Positions 7,619 through 15,068 of a stretch of DNA of 21,079 nt are shown piece by piece (position 1 is the stretch's first letter; each line of letters begins with the position of its first letter). The position numbers were made by a program, and so were the translations under genes. The stretch comes from a virus: IMG/VR virus record IMGVR_UViG_3300031785_000070, positions 1 to 21,079 of that record; one strand, 5' to 3'. The notes beneath the pieces are model-generated. The model saw only the letters and a program-made list of their open reading frames with translations, was not told the origin of the DNA and did not search any database.

Positions 7619-9536
7619 CAACTATCTTCCCACATCCTACCAAGAGTTCATTCATTTATCAAGATATTCAAGATGGCTACCAGAAAAAGAAAGACGAGAA
7701 ACATGGGACGAGACAGTTGCTAGATATTTCGATTTTTTCACAGAACACCTCAAAGAGACAGTAAACTTCACTCTTAGTAAAGAGTTACGGTCAGAACTTG
7801 AACAGGCAGTTCTTGGGTTGCGTGTCATGCCGTCCATGCGTTGTATCATGACGGCTGGTGAAGCACTCAAGAGAGAAAATATTGCAGGGTATAACTGTTC
7901 GTATGTTGCAGTGGATCGTCCACAGGCATTTGACGAAATCCTTTACATTCTCATGAATGGCACTGGTGTCGGCTTCTCGGTGGAGCGTCAGTATGTTTCG
8001 CAGTTGCCCACGATTGCTGATGAGTTCTTTGAGACAGATACCACAATCACAGTCGCTGATTCCAAGTTAGGCTGGGCAAAGGCACTGAAAGAGCTTATCG
8101 GTATGTTGTATGTCGGACAGATACCTCGTTGGGATTTGTCAAAAGTAAGACCCGCTGGCGCACCTCTCAAGACGTTTGGTGGTCGAGCAAGTGGACCAGA
8201 GCCACTTGAGTCCCTCATGAACTTCACAGTCAATGTTTTCAAGAATGCGGCTGGTCGTAAACTATCTTCTATCGAAGCGCATGATGTGGTGTGTAAGATT
8301 GCTGAAGTTGTAGTTGTCGGTGGTGTTCGTAGGTCTGCGTTGATTAGTTTGTCAAACTTATCTGATGACCGCATGAGGGCAGCAAAGTCTGGTCAGTGGT
8401 GGAATGACAATCCTCAACGTGCGTTGGCTAATAATAGTGCATGTTATTCAGAAAAGCCAGATATCGGTGTATTCATGGATGAGTGGAAGTCTCTTTATGA
8501 TTCCAAGTCAGGTGAGCGTGGTATCTTCAATCGTGAGTCTGCCGTCTGGATGGCATCGAAGAATGGTCGTAGAAACACAGAGGATTTTGAGTTTGGCACA
8601 AACCCATGTTCAGAGATTATTTTACGCAATCGTGAGTTCTGTAATCTATCAGAGGTTGTAGTTCGTGCGTCTGATACACGGGAGTCTCTTTTGGAGAAGG
8701 TGCGGCTTGCAACGATTCTTGGCACATTCCAATCAACACTTGTAAACTTCAAGTATGTGTCCAAGTCATGGAGAAAGAACTGCGAAGAGGAGAGACTTTT
8801 AGGAGTCTCTCTCACTGGCATCATGGATTGTAAAATTACAAATGGTAAAGGACCACATGGTTCTCTTCCAGCAATATTAAAAGATTTGAAAGCTGTGGCA
8901 GTTCAAACAAATAAAGCTTATTCAAAAATGTTAGGTATCAATCAAAGTGTCGCTGTAACGTGTGTTAAACCGTCTGGGACGGTCAGCCAGTTGACCGACT
9001 CTGCTTCCGGTATTCATGCGAGGCACAATCCATACTATATTCGCACCGTGCGTGGTGACAAGAAAGACCCGCTCACAAAAATGATGACAGACGTTGGTTT
9101 CCCTGTAGAGGATGATGCAATGAATCCAAGTCATACATCTGTGTTTTCATTCCCCATGAAAGTTGATAACGGTGCGGTGTTTCGTACAGATATGACTGCC
9201 ATCGAACAGTTAGAACTTTGGAAGACATATCAAGAAAACTGGTGCGAACACAAACCGTCTGTTACGATTTCTGTCAAAGAGCATGAGTGGCTTGAAGTTG
9301 GCGCATGGGTATATGAAAACTTTAATTATATGTCAGGTGTAAGTTTCCTTCCATTTTCGGAACATACATATAAGCAAGCACCATATCAAGATTGCACGAA
9401 AGAAGAATATGAGATGCTTCTTGATAAAATGCCAGAAGTTGTGGAGTGGAATAAATTGGCAGAATATGAACAAACAGATATGACAATCGGCGCACAAGAA
9501 CTTGCATGTGCGGCAGGATTTTGTGAAATTCAATGA
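7611..9536 (+). CDS. nrdJ: Class II ribonucleoside-triphosphate reductase, cobalamin-dependent
   Basis: A 641-residue reductase that makes deoxynucleotides from ribonucleoside triphosphates using adenosylcobalamin, of the monomeric RTPR type (Lactobacillus leichmannii enzyme, about 740 residues). The active-site motif NPCSEI gives Asn331, thiyl Cys333 and Glu335. The redox pair is Cys96 (YNCSY) and Cys344 (FCNLSEV), with the same 11-residue spacing from the thiyl Cys as in RTPR. CVKPSGTVSQL (451-461) is the phosphate-binding loop. The C-terminal tail ACAAGFC (Cys633, Cys638) would relay electrons. No class I nrdA/nrdB is seen here. From the middle onward the gene uses CGT for Arg more than its neighbours. 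Confidence 0.92.
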   Translation: MPSNYLPTSYQEFIHLSRYSRWLPEKERRETWDETVARYFDFFTEHLKETVNFTLSKELRSELEQAVLGLRVMPSMRCIMTAGEALKRENIAGYNCSYVAVDRPQAFDEILYILMNGTGVGFSVERQYVSQLPTIADEFFETDTTITVADSKLGWAKALKELIGMLYVGQIPRWDLSKVRPAGAPLKTFGGRASGPEPLESLMNFTVNVFKNAAGRKLSSIEAHDVVCKIAEVVVVGGVRRSALISLSNLSDDRMRAAKSGQWWNDNPQRALANNSACYSEKPDIGVFMDEWKSLYDSKSGERGIFNRESAVWMASKNGRRNTEDFEFGTNPCSEIILRNREFCNLSEVVVRASDTRESLLEKVRLATILGTFQSTLVNFKYVSKSWRKNCEEERLLGVSLTGIMDCKITNGKGPHGSLPAILKDLKAVAVQTNKAYSKMLGINQSVAVTCVKPSGTVSQLTDSASGIHARHNPYYIRTVRGDKKDPLTKMMTDVGFPVEDDAMNPSHTSVFSFPMKVDNGAVFRTDMTAIEQLELWKTYQENWCEHKPSVTISVKEHEWLEVGAWVYENFNYMSGVSFLPFSEHTYKQAPYQDCTKEEYEMLLDKMPEVVEWNKLAEYEQTDMTIGAQELACAAGFCEIQ

Positions 9537-9697
9537 AGTTGATTGTTTGTCAATCCTGTGAGGCAGAGTTTAGAATAAAACACTCCTTGAATGATCGTCA
9601 TTATCACATTATGTATTGTCCATTTTGTGGGAGTAATGTTGACGATCCAGATTATGTGGATGATATTGAGTGGAGCGATGAAGACGCAGAGTGCTAA
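9533..9697 (+). CDS. Small zinc-ribbon protein
   Basis: A 54-residue protein with CQSC (6-9) and CPFC (29-32), a compact zinc ribbon, then an acidic tail (VDDIEWSDEDAEC). Its ATG overlaps the RNR stop (ATGA), so it is translationally coupled to the reductase. Similar short zinc-ribbon peptides occur in marine T4-like phages; the role is unknown. The alternative that it reduces the RNR through its CxxC pairs is only a suggestion from context. Confidence 0.65.
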   Translation: MKLIVCQSCEAEFRIKHSLNDRHYHIMYCPFCGSNVDDPDYVDDIEWSDEDAEC

Positions 9698-10016
9698 AGC
9701 AAAAGGTCGGCGGCTTCAACAGTGGATGCGTGATCTATTGATTGAAAAATTAGATGTTCATCCAGAAGATATAGAGTCTCGTAGCATGGGTGCTGGTGGG
9801 GAAGACCTCATCATGGCCCGTGCTGCTAGAGAAAAATTTCCATATTCTATTGAATGCAAGAACCAAGAATCTATAAATATATGGAAGTCATACGAACAAG
9901 CAAAGGAAAATGCTGGTGAATATGAGCCAATAGTTGTGTTGAAACGTAACAATGCTAAACCGCTAGTTTTAGTGGATGCAGATTATTTTGTAAAGCTACA
10001 CAAAAACGGAGAATGA
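9678..10016 (+). CDS. PD-(D/E)XK nuclease, Holliday-junction-resolvase-like
   Basis: A 112-residue nuclease of the restriction-endonuclease fold. KAKGRRLQQW begins the first helix. GGED (Asp43) and IECK (Glu59, Lys61) form the D-ExK core, and SYEQA (Gln74) follows as in Hjc/archaeal resolvase-type nucleases. Likely to cut branched DNA in recombination or packaging, but target specificity cannot be read. I chose ATG 9678 over the upstream in-frame ATG at 9591, because the extra 29 residues would be coding in another frame for the zinc-ribbon gene, which it overlaps by 20 bases. Confidence 0.75.
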   Translation: MKTQSAKAKGRRLQQWMRDLLIEKLDVHPEDIESRSMGAGGEDLIMARAAREKFPYSIECKNQESINIWKSYEQAKENAGEYEPIVVLKRNNAKPLVLVDADYFVKLHKNGE

Positions 10017-10032
10017 TAATACAGGAGAAACC

Positions 10033-10572
10033 ATGAGAAACATCAAAACATTTTTAATAGTGCTTTTGGTGGGTCTTTGTTCCTCTTCGATAGTTACCGC
10101 TGAAACAAATACGGTATCGTCAACGGTAGTGACAGACAAAGCACCGCCGACTGCATCAGCACCCTCAGTAGTCATCAATAACAGTGACGTTTGTAAATCA
10201 GCGTACAGTGCTGGAGTACAAACAGGGTTTGCTGGCATTGCGACAGGTATAACAGTAACAGATGAAAATTGTGAGAGAATGAAACTGTCTCGCTCACTTT
10301 TTGGTATGGGTATGAAAGTTGCGGCAGTGGCAACTCTTTGTCAAGATGCCAGAGTGTTTGATGCAATGATGATGGCTGGAACACCATGTCCATACAAGGG
10401 TAAGATAGGAAAAGATGCGTTAGAGGCATGGGAAGAAAATCCAGATGATGTTCCAGTGGGTTCAACCACTTTGGCTGAAAACACACAGATGATAGAGACA
10501 CAACCACTTCCGATTGAAGAAGCTGGGAATGTCAAATCTGATGATTATTCGATCTATGAATCACAGGACTAA
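10033..10572 (+). CDS. Exported conserved phage protein with four mature cysteines
   Basis: A 179-residue protein with an AGGAG ribosome site and a Sec signal peptide (MRNIKTFLIVLLVGLCSSS, cleavage probably after VTA at 23). The mature part has Cys54, Cys80, Cys103 and Cys119, which could form two disulfides in the periplasm. The core (VCKSAYSAGVQTGFAG; CERMKLSRSLFGMGMKVAAV) matches a type I associate with pelagic phages, of unknown function. The C-terminal 50 residues are acidic and low complexity. It starts the envelope cassette. Confidence 0.65.
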   Translation: MRNIKTFLIVLLVGLCSSSIVTAETNTVSSTVVTDKAPPTASAPSVVINNSDVCKSAYSAGVQTGFAGIATGITVTDENCERMKLSRSLFGMGMKVAAVATLCQDARVFDAMMMAGTPCPYKGKIGKDALEAWEENPDDVPVGSTTLAENTQMIETQPLPIEEAGNVKSDDYSIYESQD

Positions 10573-10576
10573 ATGG

Positions 10577-12205
10577 ATGCGATTGGCACTAATTTATTGG
10601 GGCGTATGTGCAATCGTCCTTGGAGCGTCGAGCTATGCGTTAGGCCAAGAGGCAGATAGCACCAACTGTCCATCTGGTGTCTCTGGACTTTGCACACCTG
10701 GCGTGTTTGAGTCAGCAATTGAAACAGTGACAGAAACAGTCGAGTCAGATGCGACAGGGACTACAACTACAACCACCACCACAACAGAAACCACAGAGAC
10801 GACTGTGACTGTTCCAGAGACAGGAAATTTGTTGATAGATCAAAAAGTTCAAGAGATGGGACGTAATCAAAAATTCGGTGGTGACATGACTAAAGATTGG
10901 GGCGGTCAAGGGTCTGGTGGTATAAGAAATGGTGCGACTTGTGGTGATCTTGGAACAGACAAATGTGCAGAGTTGCCGGGTGGTGGTTCTTTCACTAGCA
11001 CACTTGGTCAACAAGGGGTTGGGTCAACATACATACAAAACATAAACATGAGTTCAATAGACCCAGACATTGAAAGGGGCGGTCAAGTTCCTTGGTCAAT
11101 ACGAGTTGAGAAACGAGATGCCAGTGACTCTATTCATTTTAGAATAAGGAAATCAGATGGCACCACGACAACACTTTTAGGGTCAGAGACATTATCAGAT
11201 GCCGGTGAGACAAATGCCTTGACAAATACTCTATTTCAAGGTAACTTTAGCTTTAGCGGAGCGATGACAACTTTGTCAGTTGAGGTGTCTGGTAGAGATG
11301 TTAATTTAGCGATTGGTCCATTATTTGATGATGTTACAGTGAATGTGATATACAATGTGGTTAACACGATTGTGACAGAGACGATTACAACAATAGAGGA
11401 GTTTGTTGCGCTAGGGACATTTGATCAAGAGACGATTGATGTTGCAACTGACATATTTGAAAATAATGATATTGGTCAAAATGATTTGGGTGAAGTTACT
11501 GTAGAACCTATGGAACCAGAGCAACAAGGACCAGGCCCATCTTTTGAATCTGTAGAGATGGAAATGAATACGGAGATGGGAATGCCAGATATGAAGATGG
11601 ATATGGACATGCCACCACCGCCAATGGAAGTTCAAACATCAGAACAGAATGTAGAAGTAGAAATAGAAATGGAGATGAAGAATGATATCACTGACGATGT
11701 GGCCACTGCCGGTGGACCCAGTGCCAAACCAGAACCAAGTCAGGAAGGTGGAGCCGGTAAGCCCAAAGCAGAAGTTGAAGAACCAAAATCAGAATCTGGA
11801 CCGCAATCTAACGAACCTGAGTCAGCAAAGGAAGAGGGGCCTGATAGTGAATCTTCTAGTGTAGAGAAACCAAAAGAGGTGGCAAAGAAAGAAACAAAAC
11901 CAAAGAGTAAAGCAGAAAAGAAGCAAGAGGCAAAGCAAAAGGCAGCAAACAAGATTGTCAAAAAGATGGGAGACAAAGGTAGGTACGATGACGCAAACCA
12001 AATGAAAACTTTGGTGGTAATGCAAGTGCTTGGTGATACAAAAAGTTTCTTTGATAATCAAGCACAGTTACAAGATACGCCAGGATTTTTTGATAATACT
12101 AAAGTTCCAGACGCACAGATATCAGACAATAATGTCGCTGCTTATTTTATGATACAAGGAAGTGACGCAAGGATGGATGCGTTAACTGATTTACAATATA
12201 AATGA
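10577..12205 (+). CDS. Large exported acidic protein with Met-rich segment
   Basis: A 542-residue protein with a signal peptide (MRLALIYWGVCAIVLGASS, cleavage near ALGQ). An AGGA box at 10564 favours ATG 10577; ATG 10556, overlapping the gene before, is possible. Then come a Thr-rich linker (near 10757-10810) and a beta-rich domain (about residues 80-280; IRVEKRDASDSIHFRIRKSD; GRDVNLAIGPLFDDVTVNVIY). A Met/Glu/Asp-rich stretch follows (11551-11685, Met at 9 of 23 residues in one part), then a Lys/Glu/Pro-rich region and a C-terminal helical domain (KMGDKGRYDDANQMKTL). Exported, function unknown; the modular layout is seen in marine phages. Confidence 0.65.
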   Translation: MRLALIYWGVCAIVLGASSYALGQEADSTNCPSGVSGLCTPGVFESAIETVTETVESDATGTTTTTTTTTETTETTVTVPETGNLLIDQKVQEMGRNQKFGGDMTKDWGGQGSGGIRNGATCGDLGTDKCAELPGGGSFTSTLGQQGVGSTYIQNINMSSIDPDIERGGQVPWSIRVEKRDASDSIHFRIRKSDGTTTTLLGSETLSDAGETNALTNTLFQGNFSFSGAMTTLSVEVSGRDVNLAIGPLFDDVTVNVIYNVVNTIVTETITTIEEFVALGTFDQETIDVATDIFENNDIGQNDLGEVTVEPMEPEQQGPGPSFESVEMEMNTEMGMPDMKMDMDMPPPPMEVQTSEQNVEVEIEMEMKNDITDDVATAGGPSAKPEPSQEGGAGKPKAEVEEPKSESGPQSNEPESAKEEGPDSESSSVEKPKEVAKKETKPKSKAEKKQEAKQKAANKIVKKMGDKGRYDDANQMKTLVVMQVLGDTKSFFDNQAQLQDTPGFFDNTKVPDAQISDNNVAAYFMIQGSDARMDALTDLQYK

Positions 12206-12327
12206 GTATGCTAGGTATATTTTGGATTTGTTCTGTTGTGGTATCATACGGTGTAGGTATGTATTTGGGAATGTATTTGTCTAAACCTAAACCTAAACCT
12301 AAGAAAAAGAGGAGAAGAAGGAGATAA
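12202..12327 (+). CDS. Tiny membrane protein with polybasic tail
   Basis: A 41-residue frame whose ATG overlaps the previous stop (ATGA). One membrane helix (LGIFWICSVVVSYGVGMYLG) is followed by a Lys-Pro repeat and a run of Lys/Arg, so the tail is in the cytoplasm and can hold the peptide at the inner membrane. Size and tail recall small holins or antiholins, but this is shape only. The purine-rich end also supplies the ribosome site of the next gene. Confidence 0.55.
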   Translation: MSMLGIFWICSVVVSYGVGMYLGMYLSKPKPKPKKKRRRRR

Positions 12328-12331
12328 ACAA

Positions 12332-12811
12332 ATGTCAGACGACGGCAAAACAGAAGTTGAGTTTGCCGGGGTCAAGTTTCGAGGTGGAAAGATATTCGTT
12401 ATTATTACAGCATTGAGTACCCTCGGCGGTGGTCTTTACGCAGGCTTTGAGTTCTGGAAAGACTATATGGATATGAAGGAAAAGATAGAAAGTTATGTGG
12501 CACCAGACTTATCAGGATTTGATAAACGGATAGCAATCATGGAATCTAGAATGGACGAAGAAATAGATTTGTTCAAAGAAGAAATGAATGTGCTGAAGGA
12601 TGAGGTCAAACTGATTGCTGGTATAAATCGGGATATGAAGATAGATATGAGGCAAGATGTTCGTAGGATTGAGAAGATTGTGGAAGATACGGAACAGAGA
12701 GTGAAAGAGGATAGCAGGGAGTTTTCTCGTGACATGAGAGATTTGAGAAAAGAACTTGAAGAGAAGATCAAGAAGGCTCTGAACAATCCACTTGCAAATA
12801 TGAGGAAATAA
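12332..12811 (+). CDS. Membrane-anchored coiled-coil protein
   Basis: A 159-residue protein. The N-terminus (VEFAGVKFRGGKIF) precedes one membrane segment (VIITALSTLGGGLYAGFEF), then KDYMDMKEKIESYVAPDLSGFDKRI and a long charged coiled coil to the end. This pattern recurs in marine phages without an assigned role. Strong ribosome site (AAGGAGATAAACAA). It ends in a TAATG overlap with the next membrane gene. It could scaffold a membrane complex or serve in lysis. Confidence 0.6.
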   Translation: MSDDGKTEVEFAGVKFRGGKIFVIITALSTLGGGLYAGFEFWKDYMDMKEKIESYVAPDLSGFDKRIAIMESRMDEEIDLFKEEMNVLKDEVKLIAGINRDMKIDMRQDVRRIEKIVEDTEQRVKEDSREFSRDMRDLRKELEEKIKKALNNPLANMRK

Positions 12812-12999
12812 TGTTATTATTATGTAGTGTGCCATTTTTATCTTATGTCCTTGCAATTTTAGTGTATGCAATCATAGGCACATTTTCAGAGGACAGACTC
12901 ACTGGAACAATATTACCTATGTATACCCTGATTTTTAACACTCTTGCAACCTATGCATTTTTTAGGTGGGCGGTGAAAAAAGTTGAAAAAAGGGGTTGA
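12811..12999 (+). CDS. Small two-helix membrane protein
   Basis: A 62-residue protein with two hydrophobic helices (LLLCSVPFLSYVLAILVYAI and ILPMYTLIFNTLATYAFFRW) and a basic C-terminal tail (KKVEKRG). Coupled by TAATG to the coiled-coil membrane gene, so the two may act together. The -35 box of the next promoter lies in its last codons. Function unknown; holin-like in topology. Confidence 0.55.
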   Translation: MLLLCSVPFLSYVLAILVYAIIGTFSEDRLTGTILPMYTLIFNTLATYAFFRWAVKKVEKRG

Positions 13000-13024
13000 C
13001 AATTCAAATCTTTTTCTCTATACT
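12996..13024 (+). promoter_or_regulatory. Sigma70-type promoter
   Basis: TTGACA at 12996-13001, a spacer of 17, TATACT at 13019-13024. The expected start is near 13031, giving a leader of about 27 bases with GGAG at 13045-13048 before the ATG at 13058. Confidence 0.8.
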
Positions 13025-13057
13025 AAATAAAGATAGAGAAATATGGAGACTTAAAAA

Positions 13058-13249
13058 ATGGATGCGATAACACACACATTGCTTGCAGTGGTATGTATGG
13101 CAGGGTGTTACTTCTGGGGTCGATATCTTGGTAAGCGAGAAATCGTAGAAAACGTGATACATTCTACGCTCGTATCCTTGGAAGAGGATGGCTTTATCAA
13201 GACCGTTGAACTCAAGAATGGTGAAAAGGAACTCGTAAAGGTAGCGTAA
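13058..13249 (+). CDS. Small membrane-anchored protein (63 aa)
   Basis: A 63-residue protein with an N-terminal membrane helix (ITHTLLAVVCMAGCYFWGRYL) and a soluble tail (IVENVIHSTLVSLEEDGFIK, then KNGEKELVKV). The tail pattern of a short helix followed by EDGFIK and two strands recurs in small proteins of marine phages. It is the first gene after a strong promoter and is coupled by TAATG to the lipoprotein after it. Function unknown. Confidence 0.6.
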   Translation: MDAITHTLLAVVCMAGCYFWGRYLGKREIVENVIHSTLVSLEEDGFIKTVELKNGEKELVKVA

Positions 13250-13479
13250 TGAAAAAAATTATTTGTATTGTTGCAACTGTTGTTGCAATTTCTGGATGCA
13301 CCGCACATGGTGGGGGTCTGGATAATAGAACAAAAGGTGCCATACTTGGTGGTGTTGCCGGTGGCTTTGTTGGAAATCAGTTTGGTCGTGGCTCTGGAAA
13401 TGCCGCAGCAACAGCGTTAGGTGCTGTGATGGGTGTTCTTTTTGGCCAGTCCTTATCTGAGGATAACAGCAAAAAGTAA
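13249..13479 (+). CDS. Glycine-zipper outer-membrane lipoprotein
   Basis: A 76-residue lipoprotein. The signal peptide MKKIICIVATVVAISGC ends in a lipobox with Cys17, and Thr at +2 suggests the outer membrane. The mature part is a glycine zipper of the 17-kDa antigen/SlyB type: GAILGGVAGGFVGNQFG, then ALGAVMGVLFG. Such segments insert as paired helices in the outer membrane in bacteria. A phage copy could alter envelope permeability or surface properties early in infection; that role is inferred. Confidence 0.7.
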   Translation: MKKIICIVATVVAISGCTAHGGGLDNRTKGAILGGVAGGFVGNQFGRGSGNAAATALGAVMGVLFGQSLSEDNSKK

Positions 13480-13487
13480 AAAAGTTC

Positions 13488-13516
13488 TTGACAAACTTCC
13501 CATTATGGGTCATAAT
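13488..13516 (+). promoter_or_regulatory. Sigma70-type promoter, leaderless start of exported-protein gene
   Basis: TTGACA at 13488-13493, a spacer of 17, CATAAT at 13511-13516. The expected transcription start falls at about 13523, the A of the ATG of the next gene. No Shine-Dalgarno is visible before that ATG, so the message is predicted leaderless. Confidence 0.7.
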
Positions 13517-13522
13517 AATATT

Positions 13523-14092
13523 ATGAAAAAGTTTCTAATTCCTTTGTTATGTCTCTCCTCTGGAACTGTGTTGGCATCAGAAAGTAATTGTGATTACAAA
13601 ACTGTTGTCAACACAGACTTTCAAGGGACGATAACTTCATCAAAGAATTACAACAAAACAACATATCCTCATGTTGAGGATACTCGCAAGTGTATTATCA
13701 AGCTTGATGTAAAAATCAATAAGGCTTGGTATCCAACTTCAGGCACATATATTTTTGGCCCCGACATGACAGAAAATGCTGCATGTAAGAGGGCAGAGGT
13801 AAGAGCAAAAGAATCTATCCTTAGAGAAGTTGTGCCAGAAAACTTAAACAGGACAATGAATCAAAACTGTGCAGTTCATGTCAGAACTGTCCCTGTAAAG
13901 AAAGCACCTGTTCTAAAAGTACAAATCAAAAAGGTTGCTAATCGTTCTAATGGAATGTGGAGAGAGAGTGGCTGGAAAAACATATATACTCCTCTCACAA
14001 AAGGATGCATACATTCAAATACCCAGTCAAAGGTTGTGTGGATCAATGGTAAAAAACAGTTCGCTTACAAAGAGGTATGTAGAGTAAAATGA
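13523..14092 (+). CDS. Exported hypothetical protein
   Basis: A 189-residue protein with a Sec signal peptide (MKKFLIPLLCLSSGTVLA, cleaved after residue 18). The mature protein has Cys residues near its start, middle and end (SNCDY; RKCIIK; NAACKRAE; QNCAVH; KGCIHS; EVCRVK), consistent with periplasmic disulfides. The ATG at 13523 is preferred over an upstream TTG at 13433, which lies in the lipoprotein gene and would bury the signal peptide. A helical stretch (CKRAEVRAKESILREVV) recalls the Ala/Lys helix of LPP20-like proteins. No family assigned. Confidence 0.65.
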   Translation: MKKFLIPLLCLSSGTVLASESNCDYKTVVNTDFQGTITSSKNYNKTTYPHVEDTRKCIIKLDVKINKAWYPTSGTYIFGPDMTENAACKRAEVRAKESILREVVPENLNRTMNQNCAVHVRTVPVKKAPVLKVQIKKVANRSNGMWRESGWKNIYTPLTKGCIHSNTQSKVVWINGKKQFAYKEVCRVK

Positions 14093-14226
14093 AATATTTG
14101 ATTGGAATAGCTATCGGGATTGCATTAACTTTGTTCTATCCAGATGTTGTGCCGTATATCAAGAACGCTTTTATTGAGTCGGGTGTTCGTGATTCCGCTG
14201 TAGAGACTCTAATGAGTGTAAAGTGA
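14089..14226 (+). CDS. Small exported or membrane protein (45 aa)
   Basis: A 45-residue frame coupled by ATGA to the gene before. The hydrophobic N-terminus (MKYLIGIAIGIALTLFYPDV) is followed by a soluble amphipathic helix (FIESGVRDSAVETLMSVK). The pattern of a Gly-rich helix, a Tyr-Pro break and then a helix is common among short proteins of pelagic phages. Function unknown. Confidence 0.55.
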   Translation: MKYLIGIAIGIALTLFYPDVVPYIKNAFIESGVRDSAVETLMSVK

Positions 14227-14233
14227 GGTTAAA

Positions 14234-14404
14234 ATGTATATGATGGGTGTAGTCGTAAAAGCAGTGGCATTGAGTGTGCTATTGGTGTTAATAGCAATGA
14301 GTTTAGGTGCTTGCGGTAACACGGTAAAAGGTATCGGAACAGACATTGTGAGGATGGGTGAAAATATGATGAAAGAGGAGCCGAAAGATGTTGTCAGTAA
14401 GTAA
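14234..14404 (+). CDS. Entericidin-like small lipoprotein
   Basis: A 56-residue lipoprotein. A long hydrophobic signal ends in lipobox SLGAC (Cys27), with Gly at +2. The mature start, CGNTVKGIGTDIVRMGENM, resembles entericidin A/B (in Escherichia coli the mature start is CNTTRGVGEDI), small lipoproteins tied to stress and cell lysis in enterobacteria. Internal ATGs at 14240 and 14243 are alternative starts. The 3' end overlaps the next lipoprotein gene by 17 bases. The family call is from a short motif. Confidence 0.6.
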   Translation: MYMMGVVVKAVALSVLLVLIAMSLGACGNTVKGIGTDIVRMGENMMKEEPKDVVSK

Positions 14405-15068
14405 AGCTGCCCTCATGGGATGTGTAAGTTTGATTGCATTAAGCGCATGTCAAACCACACAAGACAGTGCCATGCCTGGCACTAGTAAAGCGGTCAATGT
14501 GACCTATGAATATAAGCGTGACCGTGTAAAAGAACAATTGGATAACATTCCAGATTGGTTCAAGAAACAGGAAAATGATACTGGCAATATTCTTTCGGCC
14601 GGAACATCTGTGACGCCAGATATGCAGTTTTCTATTGATGCCGCAGTGCTAAATGCGAAAGTGGTATTAGCAGATAGAATTAATTCTAGATTGCGCTCTC
14701 AAGCAAAACAGTTTAAAGCCAAGGTTGGCTCTGGTGATCTTGATGCGTCTGTAATGTCAGAGTTTGAACGAGCGGTTAAGAATATCATAGCAGATACAGA
14801 TGTGTCTGGATACAATGTGCGTGAACTTGAGATTATCCCACACGGCACTCAATATCGTGCATTTGTTCTGTTGGAATATTCTGATGCAGAAGCAAGAAAA
14901 ATCTTGACAAATCGGTTGCGTAAAGATCGCATGTTGTTTGAAAAGATTCGGGCCACTAAAGCATGGAGAGAGTTGGATGAAAATGCTGACAAGCAAAAGC
15001 AAGAGGATACTGATCGCATCAAGCGTGAGTTGTCTACTCTTGATTCCAAACCAAGTCAAGGCACTTGA
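14388..15068 (+). CDS. LPP20-like outer-membrane lipoprotein
   Basis: A 226-residue lipoprotein with lipobox ALSAC (Cys21) and Gln at +2. The mature part has IPDWF (54-58), then AGTSVTPDMQFSIDAAV and AKVVLADRI, the LPP20 pattern of a Trp-containing start followed by an Ala-rich helix. A later strand pair (VRELEIIPHGTQYRAFVLLEY) completes the fold, and the C-terminus is a charged helix. LPP20-type proteins are outer-membrane lipoproteins of Gram-negative bacteria with poorly known roles. Its overlap with neighbours on both sides points to co-expression in the lipoprotein cassette. Confidence 0.65.
   Translation: MLSVSKAALMGCVSLIALSACQTTQDSAMPGTSKAVNVTYEYKRDRVKEQLDNIPDWFKKQENDTGNILSAGTSVTPDMQFSIDAAVLNAKVVLADRINSRLRSQAKQFKAKVGSGDLDASVMSEFERAVKNIIADTDVSGYNVRELEIIPHGTQYRAFVLLEYSDAEARKILTNRLRKDRMLFEKIRATKAWRELDENADKQKQEDTDRIKRELSTLDSKPSQGT

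Noticed and set aside
9591-9677. Longer N-terminus for the PD-(D/E)XK nuclease, looking like a membrane helix
   Set aside because: These bases code for the zinc-ribbon peptide in another frame, and nuclease homologies begin at the ATG at 9678.
9872-9879. TATAAATA, the core of T4 late promoters
   Set aside because: It lies inside the nuclease gene with no start within 150 bases downstream. A single 8-base AT-rich match is expected by chance.
11223-11251. TTGACA-N17-TAACTT inside the large exported-protein gene
   Set aside because: The -10 hexamer matches at three of six positions and no gene starts nearby.
12283-12300. Three copies of a telomere-like CCTAAA hexamer
   Set aside because: It is explained by the Lys-Pro repeat in the basic tail of the small membrane protein.
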